A stretch of 64,000 nucleotides of DNA from Microvirga sp. VF16 (GTDB lineage: Bacteria > Pseudomonadota > Alphaproteobacteria > Rhizobiales > Beijerinckiaceae). Of the stretch, positions 42,503-50,991 are shown piece by piece. Within the stretch, counting starts at the first letter, position 1. The number at the start of each line of letters is the position of its first letter. The DNA is taken from contig NZ_CP069355.1 of the NCBI RefSeq assembly GCF_016864375.1, forward strand, positions 992,001-1,056,000. Reading direction: 5' to 3'. The translations under genes and the position numbers were made by a program. The notes under the pieces are model-generated. The model saw only the letters and a list, made by a program, of their open reading frames with translations, was not told the origin of the DNA and ran no database searches.

Positions 42503-43371
42503 GCCAGGGCAAAATACTTAAGAACAGGATTGCCGAACGCGGCCTCGCTCATGTCATGGCCGCCCACAGTCCGCTCTCGGCGCGACTAGCCGAGGAAGCC
42601 GGCTTCGATGGTTTGTGGGCTTCCGGCTTCGAATTATCGGCGCTTTTTGGATTGGCCGACGTCAGCTTGGTGTCGATGACGCAGCACCTTGACATGGTCC
42701 GCGCCATGGCCGAACAGTCGTCCCTGCCGATCGTCGCTGACATCGACACCGGCTTCGGCAATGCCATCAACGTCATCTACGCAACCCAGCAGTATGAGCG
42801 CGCGGGCGCTGCCGCCGTCGTCATCGAAGACAAGACCTTTCCGAAGGTCACCAGTCTCGTTGCCGACGGCCGACAGGAACTGCTGCGTGTTGAGGAATTC
42901 GCGGGCAAGGTCCGCGCCGCGATTGCGGCGCGCTCCGATCCTGACTTCCTCATTATCGCCCGTACCGAAGCCTTAATCGCCGGTCTCGGCGAGGAAGAGG
43001 CGCTCAGGCGCGCCGCGGCTTACGAAGCCGCCGGCGCTGACATGATCCTTGTTCATTCCAAGCAGAAGACACCGGACGAGGTGGAAAGCTTTGTCCGCGC
43101 CTGGAATGGAAGGGCGCCGGTCGTCATTGTGCCCACTGCCTATCCGGAAATGAATGAGACACGTATCAAGGCCCTCGGCAAGATTGCTATGGTCATTTAC
43201 GGTAACCATGCCGTGCGCGCTTCGATCACCGCCATGAAGGATGTGTTTTCACGCATCCTCAAAGATCGCGGAATCCACAACGTCGACCGTGACATCGTCT
43301 CCGTCGAGGAGGTGTTCCGCCTCCAGAAGATGGATCAGGTCAAGGCTGACGAAAAGCGCTTCTTGGCCTAA
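42499..43371 (+). CDS. palA: Phosphonopyruvate hydrolase (PEP mutase/isocitrate lyase superfamily)
   Basis: The 290-residue TIM-barrel protein has the superfamily metal site ('IVADIDTGFGNAINV') and the gating loop 'EDKTFPKVTSL' with Glu110, Asp111, Lys112 and Thr118. PEP mutases have Asn at the Thr118 position ('EDK.FPK.NS'), whereas phosphonopyruvate hydrolase of Variovorax has Thr118, so hydrolysis to pyruvate and phosphate is the better prediction. 'IIARTEALIAGLGEEEALRRA' and 'HSKQKTPDEVESFV' are further family blocks. It is coupled to palB and followed by a Na/Pi cotransporter gene that could export the phosphate released. A diverged remnant of a second palA end lies at about 34.1 kb. Confidence 0.85.
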   Translation: MSQGKILKNRIAERGLAHVMAAHSPLSARLAEEAGFDGLWASGFELSALFGLADVSLVSMTQHLDMVRAMAEQSSLPIVADIDTGFGNAINVIYATQQYERAGAAAVVIEDKTFPKVTSLVADGRQELLRVEEFAGKVRAAIAARSDPDFLIIARTEALIAGLGEEEALRRAAAYEAAGADMILVHSKQKTPDEVESFVRAWNGRAPVVIVPTAYPEMNETRIKALGKIAMVIYGNHAVRASITAMKDVFSRILKDRGIHNVDRDIVSVEEVFRLQKMDQVKADEKRFLA

Positions 43372-43401
43372 TCCAGCATGGTTAGCCGCGGAACGAACGC
43401 T

Positions 43402-43638
43402 ATGCCAAACGTATTGCCCAGCGACCTCGGGATTGAGATTAGCGACGTATCGGGCCGGTGGTCTATCACCTTCGATTTCGAGAAGGTTGGTCAATTCAAA
43501 GCCACCAACGGATCTGATACGTTTGTCGAGATGGCAACCCGCTATGTCGAGAATGAGTGCAATCGGCTGGGCCTTCTTGACGATCTATGGCTTTGGCGCG
43601 ACGCCGTTACAGCTCTCGGGAAACGATTGGACATATAG
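43402..43638 (+). CDS. Small protein between palA and the Na/Pi cotransporter, unknown
   Basis: From ATG 43402 the frame encodes 78 residues beginning 'MPNVLPSDLGIEISDVSGRW' and containing 'FVEMATRYVENECNRLGL'; an ATG at 43378 would add eight residues. The stop directly precedes the cotransporter ATG (43639), indicating co-transcription. No signal peptide or membrane helix is present; a beta-rich N-terminal half and a helical C-terminal half are suggested. I do not recognise the family. Its location inside a phosphonate-degrading operon is the only functional clue. Confidence 0.55.
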   Translation: MPNVLPSDLGIEISDVSGRWSITFDFEKVGQFKATNGSDTFVEMATRYVENECNRLGLLDDLWLWRDAVTALGKRLDI

Positions 43639-45288
43639 ATGCTCGATCTAGCCGGCGCCGTGGCTCTGCTTATATGGGGTCTTCGTATGGTGAAGACAGG
43701 CGTCGGTCGCGCCTTTGGCCCACGGCTGCGCCATTGGATTGCTTCCGGCACGCAAAACAGGATCATTGCGCTCTGCCTTGGTCTGGCAGCCACACTGGCA
43801 TTGCAGAGCAGCACCGCAACGGCGCTGATGACGGCGGGCTTTGCCGGCAGCGGTTACATGAGTTCGGCGATGGCACAGGCCATCATGCTCGGCGCCAATG
43901 TCGGTACAAGCCTCGTCACTCGCTTCCTTGCCTTCGACATCCACTGGCTGGGGCCACTGCTGATCGCAGCAGGCGTTGCCGGCTTCACCTGCAGCGCGAC
44001 GAAACCCAACAAAAGCATCGCCCGCGCCGTGCTGGGGCTAGGGCTGATGCTGCTGTCCCTGAAACTGCTGGGTCAGTCCACCGAACCGATGCGGCAGTCG
44101 CATGTCCTGCAGGCCTTAATGGCCTCCCTCGACGCCGTCCCAGCGCTCGCCGTCGTCGTCGCTGCCGCTCTCGCACTTGCCGCCTCATCCAGCCTGGTCG
44201 TGGTACTGCTCGTCATGTCGTTGGCCGCGACGGGAACAGTGGATTCCGAACTCAGCGTCGTCCTGGTGCTCGGGGCCAATGTCGGCGGCGCCATTCCGCC
44301 AGTGCTCGCCACGATGGCCGACGGCCCGCTCGCTCGACGCGTCACCATCGGCAATCTGCTCGTTCGCCTCGTTGGATGCGTGATCGTGCTGCCCTTGGCG
44401 ACAGAGGCCACAGGCTTGCTCTCGGGATTGACCGACGATCCAGCGGCCCTGGTCATCGATGCGCACCTCCTCGTGAACATCGTGCTCGCTGGTCTCATGC
44501 TGCCGCTGCTGGACCCGCTTTCCGCTTTGATGCACCGGCTTCTGCCTCTCGGGCAACCCACCGACGACGGACCGCGTCATCTCGATCCCGGCATTCTGGA
44601 CAAGCCAGCCATGGCCCTGGCAGCCGCTGCGCGGGAGACGCTGCGCATGGGCGACCGCGTCTCCGCCATGCTCAAGAGTAATCTCGAAGCCTTGCAAAAG
44701 AACGACAGCAAACGCTGCGACTCGCTCGGTGCCATGGACGACGAGGTCGACCGGCTCAACCACGCCATTAAGCTGTATATTGCCACGCTCGGAGGCGACG
44801 CGCTCGCGCAGAAGGACGAACGGCGCGCTACCGAAATCGTTGCTTATGCCACAAATCTGGAACACATCGGTGACATCATCGACAAAAATCTGCGCGAACT
44901 GGTCGAGAAGAAGATCAAGAACCAACTCTCATTCTCGCCAGAAGGCGCGGGTGAGATCGAAGCTCTCTACAGAGCTACGCTCGAGAATCTGAGGCTTGCC
45001 CAGAGCATCCTGGTGTCTCATGACGATATGCTCGCGCGGCAACTGGTCGAAGCCAAAGTGGAAATCCGCCGGGTTGAGGAACGCTCTGTCGCCAATCATC
45101 TCAACCGTCTTCGCAATGGTTACCTTGCCAGCGTCCAGACTTCGTCACTCCATCTCGACATTCTACGCGATTTGAAGCGTATCAACGCTCACATCGCGGC
45201 AATTGCTTACCCGATCCTGAGCGAAGGCGGATCGCTCCTGGAAACGCGGCTGGTCGACGAACAAGCGTTGAACCAGACTCATGCCTGA
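43639..45288 (+). CDS. Na/Pi cotransporter family protein with PhoU-like C-terminus
   Basis: The 549-residue protein has two inverted PF02690 repeats with the QSS-type motifs ('LALQSSTATALMTAGFAGSG' and 'LALAASSSLVVVLLVMSLAATG'), eight or nine membrane helices up to about residue 310, and a long helical C-terminal part ('RETLRMGDRVSAMLKSNLEALQK', 'VDRLNHAIKLYIATLG') resembling PhoU. Bacterial members move phosphate with sodium and can export excess phosphate. Located directly after palA, it may release the phosphate generated from phosphonopyruvate, while the PhoU-like domain could sense phosphate status. Confidence 0.88.
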   Translation: MLDLAGAVALLIWGLRMVKTGVGRAFGPRLRHWIASGTQNRIIALCLGLAATLALQSSTATALMTAGFAGSGYMSSAMAQAIMLGANVGTSLVTRFLAFDIHWLGPLLIAAGVAGFTCSATKPNKSIARAVLGLGLMLLSLKLLGQSTEPMRQSHVLQALMASLDAVPALAVVVAAALALAASSSLVVVLLVMSLAATGTVDSELSVVLVLGANVGGAIPPVLATMADGPLARRVTIGNLLVRLVGCVIVLPLATEATGLLSGLTDDPAALVIDAHLLVNIVLAGLMLPLLDPLSALMHRLLPLGQPTDDGPRHLDPGILDKPAMALAAAARETLRMGDRVSAMLKSNLEALQKNDSKRCDSLGAMDDEVDRLNHAIKLYIATLGGDALAQKDERRATEIVAYATNLEHIGDIIDKNLRELVEKKIKNQLSFSPEGAGEIEALYRATLENLRLAQSILVSHDDMLARQLVEAKVEIRRVEERSVANHLNRLRNGYLASVQTSSLHLDILRDLKRINAHIAAIAYPILSEGGSLLETRLVDEQALNQTHA

Positions 45289-45366
45289 CGAATGAATACA
45301 CGGCGCAGATAGCGATGGGTCGGCAGAGAATATTGCCGTTCCATTCGATTAGAGGACAAGAAGTCA

Positions 45367-46404
45367 ATGATCGTGTCGACCAACGAAGCGCGGAGTCTGG
45401 CAACGTCGATCCTTCGCGTCAGCGGCGCTTCAGAGTGCAATGCCGAGGTCCAGGCAGACCTCCTGATTGAAGCAGAACTTAGGGGTTACGCCTCCCATGG
45501 ATTGCTTCGCCTTGCCCGGATCGTGGAGCGCATCGATAACGGCGTTGTAGATCCGTTAACATCGGGAAAGCTCGAATGGGTTTCTTCCGGGGTTTTGCGT
45601 GTCGATGGAGAAATGGGGCTTGGCCCGGTGGTCGCTCTGGGCGCCCTCGCGGAGGTCACAAAGCGGGCGTCAGAAACGGGCATCGCCATCGCCGCTGTCC
45701 AGAACAATAACCATATCGGTATGCTCGGTTGGTATGCCGAGCAGGTTGCACAGGCGGGACAGATTGCCCTTTGCTTCTCGACCAGTGAGGCGCTTGTCCA
45801 TCCATGGGGCGGACGAAAGGCGATGATCGGCACGAACCCAATCGCCATCGGCATTCCTGCGAAGCCATTTCCGTTTGTGCTCGATATGGCAACCAGCCTT
45901 GTTGCCATGGGAAAGATTTACGACCACGCCAACCGCAGCAAGCCCATTCCTGCAAACTGGGCGCTTGACGCGGACGGCCAACCGACGACCGACGCCGAGG
46001 CGGCCAAACGTGGAGCGATCGCACCCTTCGGCGAAGCGAAAGGCTACGCGCTCGGCCTCGCTTTCGAATTACTGGTCTCGGTTCTGGCCAGAAGCGCAAT
46101 CGGAACGGACGTTCGGGGTACGCTCGACTCGACCGAGGTTTGCAACAAAGGCGACATCTTCATCGTCATATCGCCGGACACCAGCCCGGACTATCTCTCC
46201 TACCTCTCCGACTATCTGGAGGCGATCCGAAGATGTGAGCCTATGGCGGGCTTCCGCAACGTCGCCGTTCCGGGGGATAGGTCGCGGCGGGAGCGGCAGA
46301 GCGGTCTAGACACGGGCCTGACGCTTCCCGACCAAGTGTGGGAGCAGTTGCTCAATTTGGCAGGCAAAGTCTCACCTCACAACGATCACGGAGCTCAACA
46401 GTGA
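45367..46404 (+). CDS. Malate/L-lactate dehydrogenase (Ldh2) family oxidoreductase
   Basis: The 345-residue protein has the Ldh2/ComC pattern: 'DLLIEAELRGYASHGLLRL' near 35-53 (the conserved R...SHG), 'AAVQNNNHIGMLGWYAEQ' with the catalytic His near 118, 'GTNPIAIGIP' and 'GEAKGYALGLAFELL'. The family oxidises 2-hydroxy acids with NAD(P), including malate, ureidoglycolate and sulfolactate. Because it follows palA in one operon, a 3-phosphonolactate dehydrogenase supplying phosphonopyruvate is an attractive possibility by analogy with sulfolactate dehydrogenase, but malate or another acid cannot be excluded. Its stop overlaps the GTG start of the next gene. Confidence 0.8.
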   Translation: MIVSTNEARSLATSILRVSGASECNAEVQADLLIEAELRGYASHGLLRLARIVERIDNGVVDPLTSGKLEWVSSGVLRVDGEMGLGPVVALGALAEVTKRASETGIAIAAVQNNNHIGMLGWYAEQVAQAGQIALCFSTSEALVHPWGGRKAMIGTNPIAIGIPAKPFPFVLDMATSLVAMGKIYDHANRSKPIPANWALDADGQPTTDAEAAKRGAIAPFGEAKGYALGLAFELLVSVLARSAIGTDVRGTLDSTEVCNKGDIFIVISPDTSPDYLSYLSDYLEAIRRCEPMAGFRNVAVPGDRSRRERQSGLDTGLTLPDQVWEQLLNLAGKVSPHNDHGAQQ

Positions 46405-47630
46405 CCTCATTCGGCCTCTTGCGGGCGCCTCGCGAGATACTTTTTGGCGTCGGACAGCGGCGCGCGGTGGGCGGTGCGGCCGCAAAGCTTGGAAAACGCG
46501 CACTCATCTGCACCGACAAGCGCCTGTCTGGCCTTCCGGAACTCGCGGATCTTATTGCAGATCTCACATCCGCCGGCGTCGAAAGCATGGTGTTCGATGA
46601 TACCCAGCCGGATGTTCCGCGCGAGTGCATCGATCTCTGCCTCGAAAAGGCCAAACCATTCAGACCGGAACTGGTGATCGGGTTCGGTGGTGGCAGTTGT
46701 CTCGATCTCGCCAAAGTGTCAGGGCTGCTTCTCACACACGGCGGTGACGTGAGCAACTACTACGGCGAGTTCAAGGTTCCGGGACCTGTGCTCCCTCTCA
46801 TCGCCATTCCGACAACATCCGGCACGGGATCGGAGGCAACGCCCGTCGCCGTCATCAGCGATGCCGAGCGTGTCCTCAAGGTGGGCATATCCAGCCCGTA
46901 CCTGATTGCCCACACCGCAATTTGCGATCCAGAACTCACCTATGCCTGCCCGCCCGCGCTTACAGCCATAGTCGGCGCCGACGCGCTCACCCACGCTATT
47001 GAGGCGTTTACGGCGCTCCGTCGGCCCCCTCAAAGCGATCTTGCCGACACCCACGTCTTCGTTGGAAAGAACGAACTCAGCGACCAACTGGCTCTGCGGG
47101 CCATTTCCTGTATTGCGCTCAACCTCGAGACCGCCGTGCGCGACGGCCAGAACGCCGAAGCCAGGTCTCAACTCATGCTAGGGTCGCTTCTCGCCGGAAT
47201 GGCGTTTGGAACGGCAGGAACCGCTGCTGCCCATGCGATCCAGTATCCCGTCGGCGCGCTGACGCACACCCCGCATGGGGTTGGTGTCGCTGTCCTGATG
47301 CCTTATGTCATGGAGTACAACCGCAAAGTTTGCGGGCACGAGCTGGCTGCCATTGCGGAGACGTTCGGCGTCTCGACAGCCGAAACGTGCTCTTCTGCAA
47401 AGGCGGACGCTGCCATCGAGGCCGTCGCCTCCCTCTTCGCGAAAATCGGCATCCCTGCAACGCTCGCCGAGTTGGGGATTCCCGAAACGGAGATGCGATG
47501 GACTGCGGAGCAGGCAATGAGCGCCGCACGCCTCATCAAAAACAATCCGCGGCCGCTCGACGTCGAGGCGCTCTTCCAGATCGTCACCGCCGCATTTGCA
47601 GGTGATCGAAGCGCTCTGCGGAACTGTTGA
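46401..47630 (+). CDS. Iron-containing (group III) alcohol dehydrogenase
   Basis: GTG 46401 overlaps the preceding stop (GTGA) and opens a 409-residue protein with 'FGGGSCLDLAKVSGLLLTHGG' (NAD-binding), 'IPTTSGTGSEATPVAVI', 'DALTHAIEAFTAL', 'AHAIQYPVGALTHTPHGVGVAVLMPYVMEYN' and the metal ligands in the 'THAIEAF' and 'HTPHG' segments. The family includes enzymes for short alcohols and for phosphonoacetaldehyde/hydroxyethylphosphonate (PhpC-like) conversion. With the following aldehyde dehydrogenase it could oxidise a hydroxyalkyl compound to an acid. Substrate unknown; the pal context suggests a phosphonate or its product. Confidence 0.85.
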   Translation: MTSFGLLRAPREILFGVGQRRAVGGAAAKLGKRALICTDKRLSGLPELADLIADLTSAGVESMVFDDTQPDVPRECIDLCLEKAKPFRPELVIGFGGGSCLDLAKVSGLLLTHGGDVSNYYGEFKVPGPVLPLIAIPTTSGTGSEATPVAVISDAERVLKVGISSPYLIAHTAICDPELTYACPPALTAIVGADALTHAIEAFTALRRPPQSDLADTHVFVGKNELSDQLALRAISCIALNLETAVRDGQNAEARSQLMLGSLLAGMAFGTAGTAAAHAIQYPVGALTHTPHGVGVAVLMPYVMEYNRKVCGHELAAIAETFGVSTAETCSSAKADAAIEAVASLFAKIGIPATLAELGIPETEMRWTAEQAMSAARLIKNNPRPLDVEALFQIVTAAFAGDRSALRNC

Positions 47631-47647
47631 AAAGTAAGCTACAGCTG

Positions 47648-49111
47648 ATGGATACTCTCATGCGCCACACTCCAATTCCGAATCTTCCGACCAAACTCTA
47701 CATCAATGGCGAATGGCTTGAGGCGTCGGATAAAGCCACCTTCGACGTCACCAATCCTGCTACAGAGGAGCTGGTTGCGACGGTTGCGAGCGCCACGCCA
47801 GAAGACGGACTGCTCGCGCTCGATGCAGCGCAGATTGCCTTTCATGACTGGGCCCACCGAAAGCCGCGCGAACGGGCCGAAATCCTTCGCAAAGCCTTTG
47901 AATTGATCATCGATCAGAAGGAAGAGTTGGCGCGGCTGGTGACGATCGAGAACGGCAAAGCGCTGCCCGACTCCAGAGCTGAGATTGCCTATGCTGCGGA
48001 ATTCTTCCGGTGGAATGCCGAAGAGGCTGTTCGCAACATAGGCGAAGTTTCGCGGGCGCCGTCGAGTGGCGCACGCATGCTCGTTCATCACAAGCCGGCC
48101 GGCATTGCCGTATTGGTAACACCTTGGAATTATCCTGCGGCTATGGGTACGCGCAAAATTGCCCCGGCACTTGCTGCCGGTTGCCCAGTTGTTATCAAGC
48201 CCGCGTCGGAGACGCCGCTGACGATGCTAGCGCTCATGCCCATCCTGGAAGCAGCCGGCGTCCCGCCTGGTGTGGTAAATGTCCTGCCCTCGCGACGCTC
48301 CGGGCTGTTGGTTGACACTATGCTCCGCGACCCGCGTGTCCGGGTCGTTTCGTTCACGGGGTCAACGGAGGTTGGACGCAAACTCCTGCGTTCTGCTGCG
48401 GATAGTGTCATCAATCCGGCCATGGAGCTTGGCGGAAATGCGCCTTTCGTCGTTCTTGCTGACGCCAACGTCGATATAGCTGTCGAGGGTGCTCTCGTCG
48501 CGAAAATGCGCAATCTCGGTGAAGCTTGCACGGCGGCGAACCGCTTCTTCGTCCATGACAGCCTCTATGACGAGTTTAGCCGAAAGCTCGCCCATCGAAT
48601 GGGCGCGATGAGGGTAGGAAACGGTCTGGAGGAGGGGGTTGAGGTAGGCTCGCTCGTCAATTCAGAAACCCGCACCAAGGTCGTTGAGCTGGTCGAGGAT
48701 GCCATATCGCGCGGCGCACGAGTCCTGACGGGTGGAACCGTCATCGAAGGACCGGGTTACTTCTGTCCGCCAACCGTCCTGGTTGATGTTCCAGCTTCGG
48801 CAGAGTGCTTCAAAGAAGAGATTTTTGGGCCCGTTGCTGCCTTAACTCGGTTCACCGATGAAGACGAACTGGCGACGCGCTGCAACGATACCGAGTATGG
48901 TCTTGTCGCCTATATCTTCACCGAAGATCTGCGCAGGGGATTGGCCTTCGCTGAAAAGCTGGACTTTGGGATGATCGGCCTGAACCGCGGCTTGGTATCT
49001 GACCCCGCAGCTCCTTTCGGCGGCATGAAGCAGAGCGGCATTGGCCGCGAAGGCGCCCATGAAGGGATTATGGAGTTTCTCGAGACGCAGTATATCTCGG
49101 TCGAGTGGTGA
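47648..49111 (+). CDS. NAD(P)-dependent aldehyde dehydrogenase (succinate-semialdehyde DH-like)
   Basis: Starting at ATG 47648 the protein has 487 residues; a TTG at 47627 overlapping the previous stop is another option. It has the ALDH landmarks 'VLVTPWNYPAAMGTRKIAPALAAG', 'FTGSTEVGRKL', the catalytic Glu in 'MELGGNAPFVV', the catalytic Cys in 'LGEACTAANRFFV' and 'EEIFGPVA'. It resembles GabD and phosphonoacetaldehyde dehydrogenase (PhnY-type), which oxidises phosphonoacetaldehyde to phosphonoacetate. As the last gene of the pal operon it probably completes oxidation of the aldehyde made by the upstream alcohol dehydrogenase. Confidence 0.88.
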   Translation: MDTLMRHTPIPNLPTKLYINGEWLEASDKATFDVTNPATEELVATVASATPEDGLLALDAAQIAFHDWAHRKPRERAEILRKAFELIIDQKEELARLVTIENGKALPDSRAEIAYAAEFFRWNAEEAVRNIGEVSRAPSSGARMLVHHKPAGIAVLVTPWNYPAAMGTRKIAPALAAGCPVVIKPASETPLTMLALMPILEAAGVPPGVVNVLPSRRSGLLVDTMLRDPRVRVVSFTGSTEVGRKLLRSAADSVINPAMELGGNAPFVVLADANVDIAVEGALVAKMRNLGEACTAANRFFVHDSLYDEFSRKLAHRMGAMRVGNGLEEGVEVGSLVNSETRTKVVELVEDAISRGARVLTGGTVIEGPGYFCPPTVLVDVPASAECFKEEIFGPVAALTRFTDEDELATRCNDTEYGLVAYIFTEDLRRGLAFAEKLDFGMIGLNRGLVSDPAAPFGGMKQSGIGREGAHEGIMEFLETQYISVEW

Positions 49112-49465
49112 TCTATCATCCACGCGAGTGGCGTTTGCTAGTCGCCAGAAATGGTATTGTCACACAAACTGACACGAGGCGCACTGAGGCAAACCCGGTC
49201 GCCTAACGGGTTCACGCGGCAACGCCTATCCCTGCCGCGCGTAAACCCGCACATTGGGCACTGGATCGGCAGTGTTACCCGATAAGCTCAGAGCAAGGGA
49301 ACAGTGCCGGTAGCAATCTTGGTTTACAGCGGTCTTCCTTGACGACATCGGAAAATCATCGGCTCTGGTAGGGAAGATCTATTCCCCCGGTCTTGTACAA
49401 CTGGCAATCACGAACTCTGCTTCGAGCCGTCACGACCCTAAGGGAACACGAGAAAGGGTAACCTG
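49112..49465. other. Intergenic region with a GC-rich hairpin after the pal operon
   Basis: No gene is seen. An imperfect inverted repeat (GGGTTCACGCGGCA ... TGCCGCGCGTAAACCC, about 49208-49248) could act as a transcription terminator of the plus-strand operon, but no T-run follows it. Confidence 0.35.
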
Positions 49466-49846
49466 ATGAGTCATTTGCCGCCGCCTGACAAGCAAGCGAT
49501 CACTATCCCTTTGCTGCAGCAGTGGGCTCGGGACGGTCGGTGGCTTGTGAGGACGACCGCCTATGACGCGGTTACCGCACGTTTGGTTGATCCCGTTGTT
49601 GACGTGATCCTGGTCGGCGACAGCGTCGGCAATGTCTGTCTCGGCTTCGACAATACCCTGCCGGCCAGCCGGGCCAGGATGCCCCATCATCTGAAGGCCG
49701 TGGCGCGTACCAAGCCACGTGCCTTGGTCGGCGCCGGCATGACCCTGATTGAACTCGCTGATGACGTGACGCTCGATGAGATCAAAGCGAAGACCGAAGC
49801 CGAGTTCCGTGTAGCCCTCGACGGCAGCCAATCCAACGCGGCGTAA
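49466..49846 (+). pseudogene. In-frame chimera: PanB N-terminus fused to a CoA-transferase subunit B C-terminus
   Basis: Residues 1 to about 87 follow 3-methyl-2-oxobutanoate hydroxymethyltransferase (PanB): 'ITIPLLQQWARDGRWLV', 'TAYDAVTARLVD', 'VDVILVGDSVGNVCLGFDNT' and 'HHLKAVARTKPRALV'. From about residue 88 the sequence 'GAGMTLIELADDVTLDEI' then 'KAKTEAEFRVAL' matches the end of 3-oxoacid CoA-transferase subunit B. The result has 126 residues, so neither a TIM barrel nor a transferase fold is complete. The open frame across the junction is notable; function is doubtful. Confidence 0.65.
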
Positions 49847-49857
49847 CGGAGGCTTTG

Positions 49858-50277
49858 ATGGCACAGCGCAAATCGTTCTCTCCAAGCCTCTCCGATGCCA
49901 TGCTCCTTGAGCCCAATCAGCTCGAACACAACATTCTTCGCGCTTACGTGCAGCTCGCCGCTATGCCGGACCAGGCCAACGGCGCGAGAACGGCAACGGT
50001 GGCGAACTTCGGATCGGTCGAGGTGCGCCTGACGGAGCTGACGCAGCTGGAAGATACGGCGGCTCACATCCCGTCATTTTGGCTCGAGGTCTACTCCCAT
50101 GCCACCCACGCCATCCTCGATAGCTGCGGGTGCTTCGAGTTTGATGAGCCCGAACTGGCCGCTGCGGCCGACCTCATCTGCAATGCCAAAACGATCGCTG
50201 CGGCAATGCCTGAGGCGCATGCCTTGGCTGCCGCGACACCCCTCAGACCTCACGGCAACGGAGGGATGCGCCCTTGA
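49858..50277 (+). CDS. Hypothetical protein (139 aa)
   Basis: ATG 49858 is preceded by GGAGGC at a good distance and follows the chimera gene by 11 bp. The 139-residue product has no signal or membrane segment; it contains 'LEPNQLEHNILRAYVQLAAM', 'ANFGSVEVRLTELTQL' and a C-terminal 'ELAAAADLICNAKTIAAAM'. I cannot assign a family. The strong ribosome site and sustained coding character make it likely to be real. Confidence 0.5.
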   Translation: MAQRKSFSPSLSDAMLLEPNQLEHNILRAYVQLAAMPDQANGARTATVANFGSVEVRLTELTQLEDTAAHIPSFWLEVYSHATHAILDSCGCFEFDEPELAAAADLICNAKTIAAAMPEAHALAAATPLRPHGNGGMRP

Positions 50278-50510
50278 GCCTGTCGGGCGGACTTGTCTTC
50301 GATCTTGTGAATCGCAGGCCCTGGGCCTGCGCCGGTCTCCCTGTCGGCAGCGCCGGCAGCGGAGGAGGTGACTTCCGTCCAGGCCACCTTGTCGCCCTCT
50401 GGCAGGGAGATGTCCTCTGGGACGGTCCTCCCCAACTCGGGCTCGCTCGGCATCGCCGTAGCGAGCCCCCCTTTCGGACGCAGAGGAGGGGCTCGCATCG
50501 CGGCATACAA
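50250..50510 (-). CDS. Possible small hypothetical protein
   Basis: An 86-codon minus-strand frame (or 67 codons from an internal ATG at 50453) encodes 'PSEPELGRTVPEDISLPEGD' and 'KVAWTEVTSSAAGAADRETG', a low-complexity, probably disordered sequence. It overlaps the end of the opposite gene by 28 bp. The absence of strong codon signals on the other frames is the only support. Confidence 0.25.
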   Translation of the reverse strand: MYAAMRAPPLRPKGGLATAMPSEPELGRTVPEDISLPEGDKVAWTEVTSSAAGAADRETGAGPGPAIHKIEDKSARQAQGRIPPLP

Positions 50511-50756
50511 CTCCAGGCGCAGGCTGCTCCTGGCATGAGGTCGGCCACGTGAGTTTCCTGACCAACCTCCTTCCGGACCAGATCAGTTAGCACCACCTTC
50601 ACATTGTGATGCCGTCAGGAGGGGCATCCACTCCATCACATTCCGCCATAGCTCGAAGCAACTCAGGCTCTGGGAGATCTCGCCAAGACTAAGGCTCCCG
50701 TTTTAGGTATCATCCTTTTTGCTCTCATCACGTTCATGTCGAACAGCAAAATCACA

Positions 50757-50970
50757 ACCGCGCATGCGGACATCAACGCCGCGAGAAACATCCTCGCGCT
50801 GGGCCGCCATCGCTGGGCGGCATCAAAGACGACCGCCGGTGGAGCGCCGGTGGCAGCCTGTCGAGACCTCTGTACGAGGCGCGCCGTTGAAGCAGGAACG
50901 AAAGATCGAGGGATCAAGCGGCTTGCCGCCTAGCCCAAGATGCCTCGTCCTTCAGCGCGAGGAGCCTCAC
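50757..50970 (+). pseudogene. tnpB: 3'-end remnant of a tnpB element (same family as 57.9-59.2 kb)
   Basis: The sequence encodes 'AHADINAARNILALGRHRWA', the final RuvC motif and tail of the TnpB at 57907-59103, and continues into the same right-end sequence (GCGGCTTGCCGCCTAGCCCAAG, then CCTCGTCCTTCAG...CTCAC) that ends at 50970. The first about 350 codons are absent. Such orphan right ends contain the 3' part of the omega-RNA region. Confidence 0.8.
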
Positions 50971-50991
50971 GTCAATACCTCGCAATCTGCG

